A DNA stretch of 64,000 bases from Aphrocallistes beatrix (lineage: Eukaryota > Porifera > Hexactinellida > Sceptrulophora > Aphrocallistidae). The stretch is taken from positions 434,001-498,000 of the forward strand of contig OY725501.1 in the NCBI GenBank assembly GCA_963281255.1, read 5' to 3'. Every line of letters begins with the position of its first letter. The first letter of the stretch is position 1. Positions 23,501 to 33,000 of this stretch are shown piece after piece. Under the pieces are notes generated by a model. The model was not told where the DNA came from. It saw only the letters and a program-made list of their open reading frames with translations, and made no database searches. Both the position numbers and the translations under genes were made by a program.

Positions 23501-25932
23501 CAGATCGGCTAACCGATCTAAGATTTCCTTAACCGTTAACCGAGATTGACGGGGGTTAACCGGTTAACCGAATCCAGCCTTGGTGTCATTATACAAAATT
23601 TTAACGCGATCTATAATATTATGGTTTGCTTAACGATGGTTTTAAAATCATTTGAACATTTCTTTAAAACGGAAATTGATCATAATACGAGTATAGTAAG
23701 CGATAGGCAAATTTAGGCGCTAGAATTTAAAAATTTATTCTATTCTCTAAAATAAAATTAATTTTACAAATTTGTGAATGGAAAATTAATTTATGATATT
23801 TCACCACTGATATATCCATTTAATAAATTATACAGTCAACATATATAAACAGTAACTTCACATATAATTTATCGGAGTTCCCAATTAACCGATGAAATTT
23901 AGTATTAGCTTCTATGTATGAGAACCAAGGGACTATCTAGGAGTGCAAAACGCTCCTTTAGGCGTATGATTTTAAGCTCCCAAAGTGTTTAGGAGCGTGA
24001 AAATCCAGAATAATACCCATTTTACCCTCTATTATAATGACATTTATCGATTTAGGCGTATTAAAATCCAAGCCTGTCGCGACCTCTTCAAGAAAGGTAA
24101 ATATAGACGAATTCAAAATTGAAAAATTACAAAGAACTTCCGGACGGGAATGAGGTTAAATTTTCCAGTTTACCACAAAAAATACCCCAACCAAGCACCC
24201 TCAATTTTCCAATTTCTTACCTCTACACTGTGATTTAATCTTGAATCGCATTTGAATGTGCTTGCTTGGTCTAGGACGAAACGCATACAAATAAATCAGG
24301 ACTTGAGTTAGTAATGAATTAGTGTAATATCAATACTGTGGATAATAATGATAAAATAAATGTTATACATCGGAAAAAATATCTCATAGAGAATTAGCCC
24401 AGGAATGTTGATAACTCATTTCCGGTTAAAGCATTTTTCTGGGGAGGGGGGAGGAATTAAAATGCGGGTATTTACAGGAATGACCTCAGAGCTATTAGTA
24501 AACAACAAAATAACAATAACATATACACTACCCAGATAAAAGTATCCATTATTCGGAAATTCACTGTACAGGTGACTCCGCTTAATCGGGACACTTTGGT
24601 TTTGGATATTTTGTCCTGATTAAGCGGAGGTCCCAATTAACCGATGAAATTTAGTATTAGCTTCTATGTATGGGAACCATTCCGTTCCTGGAGACTTGTC
24701 CCGATTAAGCGGTTGTCCCGATTAAGCGGAGTTGACTGTATTACAGTATAAGTCGGGGGTTTTTTCGTAGGAGACCAAAAGATCTGGAATAAGCCCCGAT
24801 ATTTCTGTAAAGGATGCACTGTTATTAATAAAACAATGTTTACAGATGCCACAGCGATAAAAAAACAACAACGATGGACAAAAAACCTGCGATCCAAAAT
24901 AATCGACTTTGATTTTAAAATTCTCCTTTAGTATATAGGTATATAACAAAGTATTATCTTTTTCCATTTTCCAAATTATTTGAATTAGCGATAGAAAGAT
25001 TTTTTTGATACATAACTATTCGTATGGCGCCAAAATGAAGAAATGCCCCAGGTACCATTCAAGAATAGACTACACATTAGTAAAATGAAACATACCCTGA
25101 GGCACACCAAGAGGACAAATAATATCACTGTATACGACCATAGCCAACTTGAACCATGATCATAGGCGCCAAACCCGGGGAGGGGGGGCTCAAGCTCCCC
25201 CTGGAATCGAAGATGGCCCATAGACGCAATACAAATTTTAGGGCTGAGCCCCCCCCTGGTACTCCAAAATTACCTTTAGATTTCGAAAAGTTCGGCGCCC
25301 CTGACCATGATAATATCGGAACGCGGTGTGTAATTTCGCAGAATGCAATAGAAAAGATCATACATGAAATCCAAAAACCGGGAAAATTAGCTAAATAGAG
25401 GAGTGAAAATTGCGGAAAGCCCCGCTAAAAACGGAACGGTTGGCATGTAGGACCTTCCACCATTTTAACTCTCTTGAATCGAATCATGCAATTAACGGGT
25501 ATGCCTAATTTCCGTGATGGGACAGGATCCCGTCCTGGAGATTAGGCATCTTAACCCGTCCCGTCCCGGAAATTAGGCATCCCCATTTACCTGAATCGTG
25601 TCATCTTCCAGATAGAAGAGAATAATACACTTTCTAACACGAAAAGTCTCCTCTCGTTTCTCCACAACATCCTCTTTGAAATAAGCTTTGAAACACAGAA
25701 CTTTCCTGTCAAAAGCCACCCACGCAGGTGCCGGTATTCCTTCTCCACGAGGATAGGCGCTCGTGTTATGTTTCGGTTTGAAGCCCGGAAGTATACAGCC
25801 ACCAATGCCGGATTTGCTCTCACCTACAAATGCAGGAACATCGTTGTGGTAGTCGAACAGTTGAGATTTGTGGTACTTTTCACGACCGATGTTTGCATCG
25901 AATTGGTTGCCTGGAAGGAATGGAAGAGACAT
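14562..25932 (-). CDS. EFHC1/2: EFHC1/EFHC2 family ciliary protein, 7 exons
   Basis: Known members are ciliary proteins bound to axonemal doublet microtubules. Exons in coding order: 25591-25932, 20072-20374, 19654-19856, 18680-18843, 17834-18007, 16809-17231, 14562-15190. They join in frame and give 745 residues plus stop, close to human EFHC2. The start (MSLPFLPGNQFD, ATG at 25930-25932) matches the conserved N-terminus. Three DM10 domains follow: about residues 70-190 (PAWVAFDRKVLCFKAYF, SFRLIDCDAFTKKFL), 225-360 (LEFDRRVLSFSGVWDD, RELILHYFLADNTVEI, VWGRKVLLCDCDSFTKAYY) and 410-525 (VLRFMASLDTDKAIDLDR, FNRHNFLLIDADEYAISYME). The C-terminal exon has degenerate EF-hand-like helices. Splice sites are GT/AG; the donor after exon 5 (GTTCGC) is weak but is the only one that keeps the frame and the family sequence. 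MITEs abut exon 1 on both sides. EFHC1 versus EFHC2 orthology cannot be settled by reading. Confidence 0.95.
16427..16502 (+). repeat. Family Q repeat in an EFHC intron
   Basis: GGGGTCATTTCTATTTATAG through CCGGAAATGAGTTAGCAAAA; near-identical wording to the copy at 14100. Confidence 0.65.
16623..16783 (+). mobile_element. Family C MITE (CAGTGGAATTCG ends)
   Basis: TACAGTGGAATTCGATTATT at the left, GAATTCCACTGCA at the right, about 160 bp. Repeated GTTGCTAATAAG blocks lie inside. It ends only 26 bp from the splice donor of EFHC exon 6. Confidence 0.88.
17253..17408 (+). mobile_element. Family B MITE (CAACTCCGCTTAAT ends)
   Basis: TACAGTCAACTCCGCTTAAT to AAGCGGAGTCACCTGTA, about 156 bp. It lies 21 bp upstream of the splice acceptor of EFHC exon 6. 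Confidence 0.88.
17438..17775 (+). mobile_element. Family C MITE split by a later insertion
   Basis: The family C text (TTATTAGCAACTCG ... GCTAATAAGCGAACAGAATTA) continues after the nested element with ATACAAAATCTACACTTGGG. The outer ends are degraded. Confidence 0.78.
17490..17737 (+). mobile_element. Family D MITE nested in family C, 8-bp TSD CAGAATTA
   Basis: Inverted ends share CGGACACTTCGTCGCATG followed by ACATTAGTTACCG. The host motif CAGAATTA flanks it (17482-17489 and 17738-17745). The interior is shared with the copy at 20671-20950. About 248 bp, no coding capacity. Confidence 0.85.
18228..18392 (-). repeat. Family O repeat (AAGTTGGCATGTA end)
   Basis: GCGGGAC-rich text ending TCAAGTTGGCATGTATG; related copies at 21961, 25137, 52568 and 63644. 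Confidence 0.7.
18911..19069 (+). mobile_element. Family F MITE (GGGTCGCTTATTATG ends)
   Basis: TACAGTCGGAGGGTCGCTTA at the left and AATAAGCGACCCTGACTGTA at the right. Internal CGCTTAATATGAA and TATTATGAAC blocks repeat the terminal motif. It lies in the intron upstream of EFHC exon 4. Confidence 0.88.
19491..19648 (+). mobile_element. Family B MITE, left end worn
   Basis: Body as at 17253 with right end AAGCAGAGTCACCTGTA. It stops 6 bp before the splice donor end of EFHC exon 3 at 19654. Confidence 0.82.
20671..20950 (-). mobile_element. Family D MITE with 8-bp TSD (7 of 8)
   Basis: Inverted ends around CGGACA; interior with GGAACGGAAGTTGAGGCTTT as in the copy at 17490. Flanks AGATTCTC (20663-20670) and AGATTCCC (20951-20958) match at 7 of 8 positions. 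Confidence 0.8.
21228..21403 (+). mobile_element. Family C MITE, intact
   Basis: TACAGTGGATTTCGCTTATT to AAGCGAATTCCACTGTA, about 176 bp, TA flanks. It carries five GTTGCTAATA-like blocks. Confidence 0.9.
21961..22340 (+). mobile_element. Family O element with a nested repeat
   Basis: CATACATGCCAACTTGAGCC at the left and GACAGTTGGCATC at the right give inverted ends. The middle, about 22038-22200, is a different repeat (GTATGGTGGAAATAGTTCGC) that also occurs alone at 60118-60238. Confidence 0.75.
22898..23059 (+). mobile_element. Family C MITE
   Basis: CAGTGGAATTCGCTTATTCG to AAGCGAATTCCACTGTA, about 160 bp, in the large EFHC intron 1. Confidence 0.88.
23280..23582 (+). mobile_element. Element with GGTTAACCG subterminal repeats
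   Basis: Inverted ends CAGGGCTGGGGTTGGTTAAC and CCGGTTAACCGAATCCAGCC. Several GGTTAACCG palindromes lie near each end. The termini suggest a hAT-like element; the flanks GTGTCGT and GTGTCAT hint at a decayed TSD. Confidence 0.75.
24567..24740 (-). mobile_element. Family B MITE, intact
   Basis: TACAGGTGACTCCGCTTAAT to AAGCGGAGTTGACTGTA, about 174 bp, TA flanks. Confidence 0.88.
25137..25449 (+). mobile_element. Family O element interrupted by a GGCGCC element
   Basis: Reads AGCCAACTTGAACCATGAT, is interrupted, then resumes AATATCGG and ends CGGTTGGCATGTA. Confidence 0.78.
25161..25303 (+). mobile_element. hAT-like GGCGCC element nested in family O, TSD ACCATGAT
   Basis: CATAGGCGCCAAACC at the left and TTCGGCGCCCCTG at the right. 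The exact 8-bp repeat ACCATGAT flanks it (25153-25160 and 25304-25311). 143 bp, with a hairpin-prone G-run/C-run interior. Confidence 0.92.
25495..25588 (+). mobile_element. Family J palindromic MITE touching EFHC exon 1
   Basis: GGGTATGCCTAATTTCCGTG at the left and GGAAATTAGGCATCCCC at the right. The right end lies a few bases from the splice donor of EFHC exon 1 (exon edge at 25591). Confidence 0.82.
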
Positions 25933-25950
25933 GCTACTACGAAAAAGAGG

Positions 25951-26114
25951 GACATAACTAATTTACGGAACGGAACCATTCCGGGAAATCTGGCCGCCTA
26001 ATTTACGGAACTTGACGGAACGGTTCCGGAATTTAAATGCCTATTTTATGGAATATTCCATTCCGGATATTATAAATGCCTAATTTACGGAACATTCCAT
26101 AAAATTGGTATGTC
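25951..26114 (+). mobile_element. Family I MITE (GACATA-CTAATTTACGG ends) 18 bp upstream of EFHC
   Basis: GACATAACTAATTTACGG at the left pairs with AAAATTGGTATGTC at the right. CGGAACGGAACGG blocks alternate in both orientations. No clean TSD is visible here. It would lie in the promoter or 5' leader of EFHC. Confidence 0.8.
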
Positions 26115-26123
26115 TTAAAAGGA

Positions 26124-26359
26124 CAGTGTTTCCCGCCTAGCGGGTTAAGCGTGCTATTTAGCACTCTTAATTTGCCGAATAACGAGATTTTGTTGTTAAA
26201 AATGAATTTACTCTAAAAATTGCAAAATTAACCCGCTTCTCAATAATCCTGGGGCATGCCTAATTTCCGGGGCGGGACGGGATCCCATCCCGGAAATTAG
26301 GTAGCTTTTCTGTCCCGTCCCGGAAATTAGGCATGCCCATGATCCTCAGGGAAACCCTG
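26124..26359 (+). mobile_element. hAT-like MITE (CAGTGTTTCCCGCC) interrupted by family J
   Basis: CAGTGTTTCCCGCCTAGCGG to CAGGGAAACCCTG. A full-length relative is at about 62792-62936. It is split at CAATAATCCT by the element at 26252. Confidence 0.82.
26252..26338 (+). mobile_element. Family J MITE nested in a hAT-like MITE, 9-bp TSD
   Basis: GGGCATGCCTAATTTCCGGG to GGAAATTAGGCATGCCC, 87 bp. Flanks ATAATCCTG and ATGATCCTC match at 7 of 9 positions and fit the uninterrupted relative. Confidence 0.78.
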
Positions 26360-26365
26360 GCCTAG

Positions 26366-26803
26366 AGTATAACCTCGTTATTATGAACACCAGGGACAGT
26401 CGAAATTTGTTCGTATCATCCAAGAATTCGTATTAACCGGAGTGATTTACATACATTTCCCTCCATAGGGAATAGAATATATGTTCCTATTATCCGGAGT
26501 TTCGGACATACCTAATTTACGGAACAGAACGGAACTATTCTGTGAAATCTGAATACCTAATTTATGGAACTTGACGGAACTGTTCCCGAATTTTAAATGC
26601 CTATTTTACGGAATAATCCATTCCGGATATCATAAATGCCTAATTTACGAAACACTCCGTAAATTGGGCATTTATAACATCCGGAATGGGATATTCCGTA
26701 GAATAGGTATTTAAAATTCCGGAACCGTTCCGTTCCAATCCGTAAATTAGCTATGTCCGGAGTTTCGTATTATCCGTGTTCGTATTAACGAGGTTCTACT
26801 GTA
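26366..26803 (+). mobile_element. Family H MITE (AACCTCGTTATTA ends) interrupted by family I
   Basis: GTATAACCTCGTTATTATGA at the left and TAACGAGGTTCTACTGTA at the right. The body has TTCGTATTATCCGGAGTT blocks. It is split by the element at 26505. Confidence 0.85.
26505..26757 (+). mobile_element. Family I MITE with perfect 10-bp TSD CGGAGTTTCG
   Basis: GACATACCTAATTTACGG and its inverted counterpart ending TAGCTATGTC. The host motif CGGAGTTTCG is present at 26495-26504 and again at 26758-26767. A 9-10 bp duplication points to a Mutator-like (MULE) origin rather than hAT or Tc1. Confidence 0.88.
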
Positions 26804-27322
26804 GTTATACTATGCATCAGTGGCGGCTCCAGAGATTCTAATTTGGGGAGGCTAACTTAAGTTCGACTGTCCTGAAAAAGAAGACCAGCGTTAATGCAGA
26901 GGCGTAGCCAGGATTTAGGATTGGGGGTCCTGAGAGAGTGAAGCGAGCAAATTCCAGATATTCTAACATCTATGGCGCAATCATTTTGATCTAACTTATC
27001 CTATTATCCATTTCGCGAGATATTACTGTCAAAATATGTCCGAAAAGCGGAAAGTTGGCAAGTATTAGAATAATAGATATATTAAAGTGGACGCACCTAA
27101 GTCTAGCTCGTCATTTCGGGGAGCCATGTATATAAAAAGCTACGGATTTAGGGTGGACAGACCCCAAATGCGCTCACACTTACTAGGTCTCTCAACCTGT
27201 AATTGAACTAAAACGTGTGATGGCAAGTGACAAATCGTGAGATATGGGAAAATAGTATTACAAACAGTGGCTCTAAACATGAGACACACGACGAGATCGT
27301 GAGAGTTGAGAGGCCTGGTAGG

Positions 27323-27600
27323 CAGTGGCGTAGCCAGAGCGTTTGTGATGTCCGGGCCTGCTTCCATGGTCCAAGAAAAATTTATGTCTTTGCTTGTTCA
27401 GCTAAAGTTTTGAATCCTGAATTCGAATTTTGGTACTTAGTTTGATTAATTAATTATGTCAAAGCACAGTATGTTCGGTATGTTCCCATATGGTTATTTA
27501 TGGTTGTTTGACAAAGTTACTAAATTTCAACATTCGAAAATTCGAAAGCTTATCCAGGAGCACAAGGCTGATGGTTGGCTCGGGTCTGGCTACGCCACTG
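27323..27600 (+). mobile_element. hAT-like MITE (CAGTGGCGTAGCCA), TSD CTGGTAGG
   Basis: CAGTGGCGTAGCCAGAGCG to GGTCTGGCTACGCCACTG, 278 bp. Exact 8-bp flanks CTGGTAGG are at 27315-27322 and 27601-27608. Confidence 0.93.
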
Positions 27601-27644
27601 CTGGTAGGACCTATGAGACAGTGGCAAGTAGGCAAGCAGGGACG

Positions 27645-27724
27645 GGACGAGATCCCGTCCCGGAAATTAGGTATCTAGAATTTCCGGGACGGTCCCGTCC
27701 CGGACCGGAAATTAGGCATGCCCT
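27645..27724 (+). mobile_element. Family J MITE
   Basis: GGGACGGGACGAGATCCCGT through GGAAATTAGGCATGCCC; the left end is worn. GC-rich and strongly self-complementary. Confidence 0.7.
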
Positions 27725-27766
27725 GTCCAAGGAGCGCAAAATATGCGCTAGAGCAGGGGTCGGCAT

Positions 27767-27909
27767 GTCACGAAAATTTTGGTCCGCGAAAAAATTAGTC
27801 CCCCCGGACCAAAATTCCATGGAAAATTAGTCTATAGTAGGACCAAGATTTTCAGCGTAGGACCGATTTTCCCTGAAAAAATTGGACCCCGGACCAATTT
27901 TCCAGTGAC
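27767..27909 (+). mobile_element. Family Y palindromic element (GTCACGAAAATTTTGG)
   Basis: GTCACGAAAATTTTGGTCC at the left and GGACCAATTTTCCAGTGAC at the right. The interior carries four more GGACCAA-like blocks. A shorter copy is at 47310-47395. Confidence 0.78.
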
Positions 27910-28519
27910 ATGCACGCGAGCCTAAATTGATGGCACGCGGAGTTGAAAATATATGTGAGTCGACATACCGACATTCATGTATATTCATGGGTCGGTTACC
28001 CTAGGCAGGCGTGGCACTGGCACACAAGGTCATAAATATATTGACATTATAGGTAAACTGGCACACTTCACTCAAAAGGTCCACCTTATCACTTCTAATA
28101 TCGTTTCCTTAGCTCTCAAGGACGTTCAAACGTTACGTAACGCAAAATTCTCTGATTTTAGAAACTCCTTCCCTATGTCACGCTTTTATCTTGTAATACA
28201 ACAATGATAGGGGTGTCACATTTTGGTACCCCCGTACCCCCTTGGAAGCGTTAAATAACTTTAGAACGGTCCCCAATTCACACGATCTCTCGCGTGTCAA
28301 GATTTTAAGTAACACGTTACGCTCTCAATAGACCCTTCAAATCGTTCAATTTGTTACTCCCCCAATATTTTAAAATAGAAATGAATTAGCTCGACAAAAA
28401 TATACCTAATATTACAAATAGTTACTCAAATATTATTAACAGATACACGTACTATACATTCCTAAAGACTATTACTCAGAAGTAGTGGAATCTTTGAAAG
28501 AAATCAGCATCAATAAGAG

Positions 28520-28663
28520 CAGGGGCGCCAACTTTTCGAAATCTAAGGACAATTTCGGGTTTCCAGGGGGGGCTCGACCGTAAATTTTGTATTGCGTCTA
28601 TGGGCCATCTTCGAGTCCAGGGGGGCTCTAGCCACCCCAGCCCCCCCGGGTTCGGCGCCTATG
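28520..28663 (+). mobile_element. hAT-like GGCGCC element, TSD AATAAGAG
   Basis: CAGGGGCGCCAACTTTTCG to GGTTCGGCGCCTATG, 144 bp. Exact 8-bp flanks AATAAGAG are at 28512-28519 and 28664-28671. Confidence 0.93.
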
Positions 28664-30023
28664 AATAAGAGAATTATTACTGAGAGTCAGGAAGTGATTA
28701 ATTAGGTCCTAAGTATCAAAGGTTGTGATTGCGAAAATTCGAACTGAATAATTGAACATACAATCCAGAAAATAATAAATTTTCCTTCAAAATACAATAA
28801 TGGAATTCGCAAATTGTAGCAATCACTCACTTTATTACATAACTACTTATTATTATAGGTTGACACATCTATACATTGCAGCTTTGGATTTATACGTAGC
28901 TCAGCTTCACTTTTTGTGTTTCTATTCATTACAAGCTATTGAGCACTCCTCACTCAGCAATATTATTAGCAACTCAGATTTTGAACGAAAAGGTTGCTAT
29001 ACGCGAAGTTGCTAATAAGGGAAGAACAGAATAATCAGGGATTCCAGAACTGGCAAAAAAAAAGTTGTACGGATTTTTTTTGCCAACCGTTTACTTGCTA
29101 CTTTATTTTTTCCTCCATTTTAGATTTAGTTTTACTCACTCACTACTTTTCTTTTCTTGCTACTTATTTTTTGACCGGCATTTAGTTGGCGTGAGAAGAA
29201 ATTATTGATTGTGCAGTATAAGACCGAGACGAGGGCGCATCGGGCGATTTGCAGAAATATTTGAGCATTTCAGAATCAGAATTTTCTTAATTTAACCATG
29301 TCCATTTCATCAGAGTGTCCGGGAAAAATACTTGCTATTTAAATAGGCAAACTCTACCGTTGTTTAAATTGCGAAATCATGAAATAAATAAAGATAAAAG
29401 GATGTGGAAGCACAAGTCAATCATCAAAAAGAATTTCTGGAAAGCTGAGAAAGGATAGGGATGGGAACTTAAAAATATTCAATCAGATCCAGATTCCGAA
29501 TCCTACTTTTCAAGCCCTAGGCCACTAATTGGGTGTCGTGTCCCCATCAGGAAATTTATTTAGTCGTTTGCACCCCCAAGAGGAAAGTCATGATTCCAGT
29601 TTAGTCAAAAAAACCCAACTCCTTTAAAATAATGAAGAATTTCGATATAACGAGACTATGCGTGTATTACACTATATTTCTTTAGAGTACGGTAGTAATT
29701 CCATTTGTGTCCGTTGATTCACAAAACCAGGATAACCATGCATTGGGATCAAATACGTATGCAGGAAATATTTTGGAAATTTAATCGTAATTTAAGATTA
29801 TTTTTCAGGAATTTAGCAATAATTTCGCTTAAAATCTCGAATGATTTGATACAATCGTAACACTTTGGTCGCATTCATATTTGTAATTAATCAGAACATC
29901 GAAATCGGGGAATTATAACAGTATTGGTAAACAGATCAGAGTTGATTTACAAGTTTCTAGTAAATCTATTCATTCTAAACATTCTTATACAAAACAATAT
30001 AATACATGTGCATTTATGGGGAT

Positions 30024-33000
30024 CTAAAGAATTAGTAAGTAGAATTGCAGTTCTACAGAATAGCGAGTAGCAGTTTGTTTGAGTTTGTTTAATGGTGCAT
30101 CTTCAGGTTGACTTAATTCTCCTTCATATACACTCAGTTCTTTCAGGTGTCTGAGTGTTGGGATGAGGTAGCAGAGGTATTCACAGGATACAGATGTTAA
30201 GCTACACCAAAATACTCGCAATCTCCTCATAGCAGGATGATAAGCTAAGATATTACACAACTCTAACAGACCTGAGTCTTCTAACTTGATAGAATCAATC
30301 TCCAGTACGACTATGGAGAGTGGTAGTGTTAACGTGTGTGGAGTAAGGATTGGAGCAGTAAACTCAGAGTACAGTAGTCCAAGTTCTAACAGAGCTGTGC
30401 AGTTATGTAGAGAGTCTAGTAGAGGAGTTAAGCTCTGTAATTCTATCTGATGGAGATGATAGAGTTTCAATCCCTTTAGAGAGTCTCTGTTCCTGTCTAT
30501 CAGCTGTAGGAGATCATCTGAGTCCGGGGAGAGGAATTTAGAGTCATCGTCAGGGTAAATAGTCAAATAAGTCAGCTGAGACAGTCTCTGTATCTGAGAT
30601 AGGATAGAGTAGCTGAGTTCCATACCAAGACACAATATTTCTCTTAACGTGGTCAGCTTGCTGATAGCAGATATGATGTCTCGTTGTAGTTCCTCAGGGA
30701 GAGAGTCAAGTTTGAAGTAAAACGCTTGTAGCTGAGTAGCTGTAGACAGTCTCTGCAGTAATAGACTAGTGTCTCGTTCTGGTGTAGAATAGTGGGGATA
30801 GAAGTCTAAGCATTGGAGAGAAGTTATTCTATTGAAAATTCTCTTGAGCACGTTTTCAGATAATTTTACTCTGCCTAGGCTTATGCTTCTGATGATTTGG
30901 TTAGTTGAATCGATTACATTCATGAATGGATTTTCCTCTGTTAGTTCACCTTCATATATAAAAATAGAGAGTTTGGTATTAAGAGGAGGAGACTGAGTGA
31001 TGACGTCACAGATAGACTCGAGTTTATCTGAATCCATTCCTTGATGGTAGAACAGAGCTAAGTAGCGTACAGAACATGAAGAGAGCTGCTGTAGCAGTGT
31101 CTGTAACTGTTCAGGAGTGAAGTACCTCAAATCAATATAAATAACCTGGATGGTCCTGTCAACTTGTGAGAGAGAAGTCACAAAGTTGTTCCATTCATTT
31201 AATGGGACGGTTTCCTCGAAATAGAAGTAGAGAGTGTCTCGTAGGAATTGGCTGGTGTGTTTATAGAGAGGTGTCATGTGGCTTTCTGCTATTAACGTGG
31301 ATAGAGATGCGAATTGTGTCGTGAATTCGTACCAGTCTGATACTCTGTTTAAAGGGCTATCACCTTCTTGGTTCAACTGGTATCTGAGTGGCGTATCATT
31401 GTATGGAACTGGCTTCACGAGATGGTATCGGAACACGATATTGATTAGGGAAGCAGCATCATCACACAACAGTCCACAACTGAAACGTAGCACCATACGG
31501 TACATATTGAACACCTCTCGAGTGCTGACGATGTATCGAGTCAGTAAGCACAGCTCCGTCCAGGGAATGGAGTAGAGGTAGAGAGCAGCTGTGAACTCTT
31601 GAAGAGTCAGGTGGGAAAAGCACCATACTTCAGTCTTCACACCGGGGGTAGTCTCCTTGATGTGGACTTGGACCAGTCCGAGACACTCGCTATCTTGCAC
31701 CTTCTCTCCTTGGATACTGAGAGGAATGTGAGCCGTGGAGGTGAGCTCTCGAGCTGACACACCTAAGTACGCAACTTCTCCAATGGAGTAGAGGCACTGG
31801 AGAACATCTTTGTGAAGTTCGAATAGCTTTTCAGCTTTAGCGTACTCTGTCAGTCTCATACGTGTCAATTGTCGCTTAATCAGGTAGTGGAAGAGGTAGG
31901 TGTATAGCTCAGTTAGAGTATTGGCTGTCACGTCATCTGATAGCAGAAATAGGGCTGTGAATAGAGAAGCGTTCACTGGTACGAGGCAGAGCAATGCTAT
32001 TTCTTCGTGCAGGTCTATCATCTTCTGGAATAGTTTCTGTCTCCTCAGATCGAGGCGTTTGGCGATGTACGCGTCTCTGTCGTCTGGGCTGAACCCTAGC
32101 ACTTGGTAGTACTGGTCGATCTGGAGGCCGGAGAGCTTAGTGGACGCCTGATTCCAGGCTGCAGGACGGCTGGTGACAAGGAGAGTAGAGTTCCTGAGTG
32201 CTCGTCGGAGGAGGAGTGCCGACAGGATGGTGCTCTCGATGGGGACATTCTTTGTGAATTCGTCCACACTATCGATGATGATGAGAAGGCCTTCACCTTC
32301 TGTCTTCACGAGATGCTCCACAAGCTGTTCAGCCCAATCAGTGCCTAATGGCATTCCCAATAACAGCCAGTCCTGCAAGGATTGACTCGTGATTTTGTGG
32401 TCTTTCGCAATCCTGGTCTCCTCCTGTTCGTGCCATTCCTGATTCCGGCATGGGATGGAGATGGCGAATGCGAATTGGATGAGGGATCTATGACCGTACA
32501 AAAGAGCTATGCGGTTGCAAAGCCAGGTTTTTCCAGAGCCAGGATTTCCTATTAGGATCCAGGCATTTTTAGCTTCGGGTTCGCACTCCTTCACCATTTC
32601 TAGGAATTCTAGATTTTCGATTTCTTCTTCATACATCTTCCTGAGCAAATCTATCTCCGTTTTTCCACTCTCTTGCTCCTTTTGAATGTGAAGATTATAT
32701 TCAACAATGGTAAGAGGCGTGTATATCTCTTCCAATTTGAGTGTTTGTGAGCTTCCTAGGATCGGTTCTATTTTGTCGAAAATGCCAGATGTATATTCAC
32801 AAAGTCGTTCAGACCACATTTTTATATCAGTGGATTTTGCTTTGAACGCTTCCTTTTCAAATTCGGTGACGAAATCGTCACAACTCATTTTAGTGAACGC
32901 GGCACTAAACGAGCTTATTAAACCAGCTACATCATTGCGTTCAATGGCTTTCAAACACTCAATGAATGTGGATATGTTGTTTGTTATGACCTTATGGTCT

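Larger units (their letters stand above)
25933..30023. other. Gene-free, transposon-dense stretch
   Basis: No exon recognised between the EFHC start codon and the end of the NLR gene. Nearly all of 25950-28665 can be assigned to nested MITEs. 28700-30023 is AT-rich, with a family C fragment near 28960-29033 and otherwise nothing I recognise. Confidence 0.65.

Noticed and set aside
27456..27830. 124-codon open frame on the plus strand
   Set aside because: It crosses the right end of a hAT-like MITE (27323-27600), a family J MITE and the start of a family Y element, so the frame is accidental.
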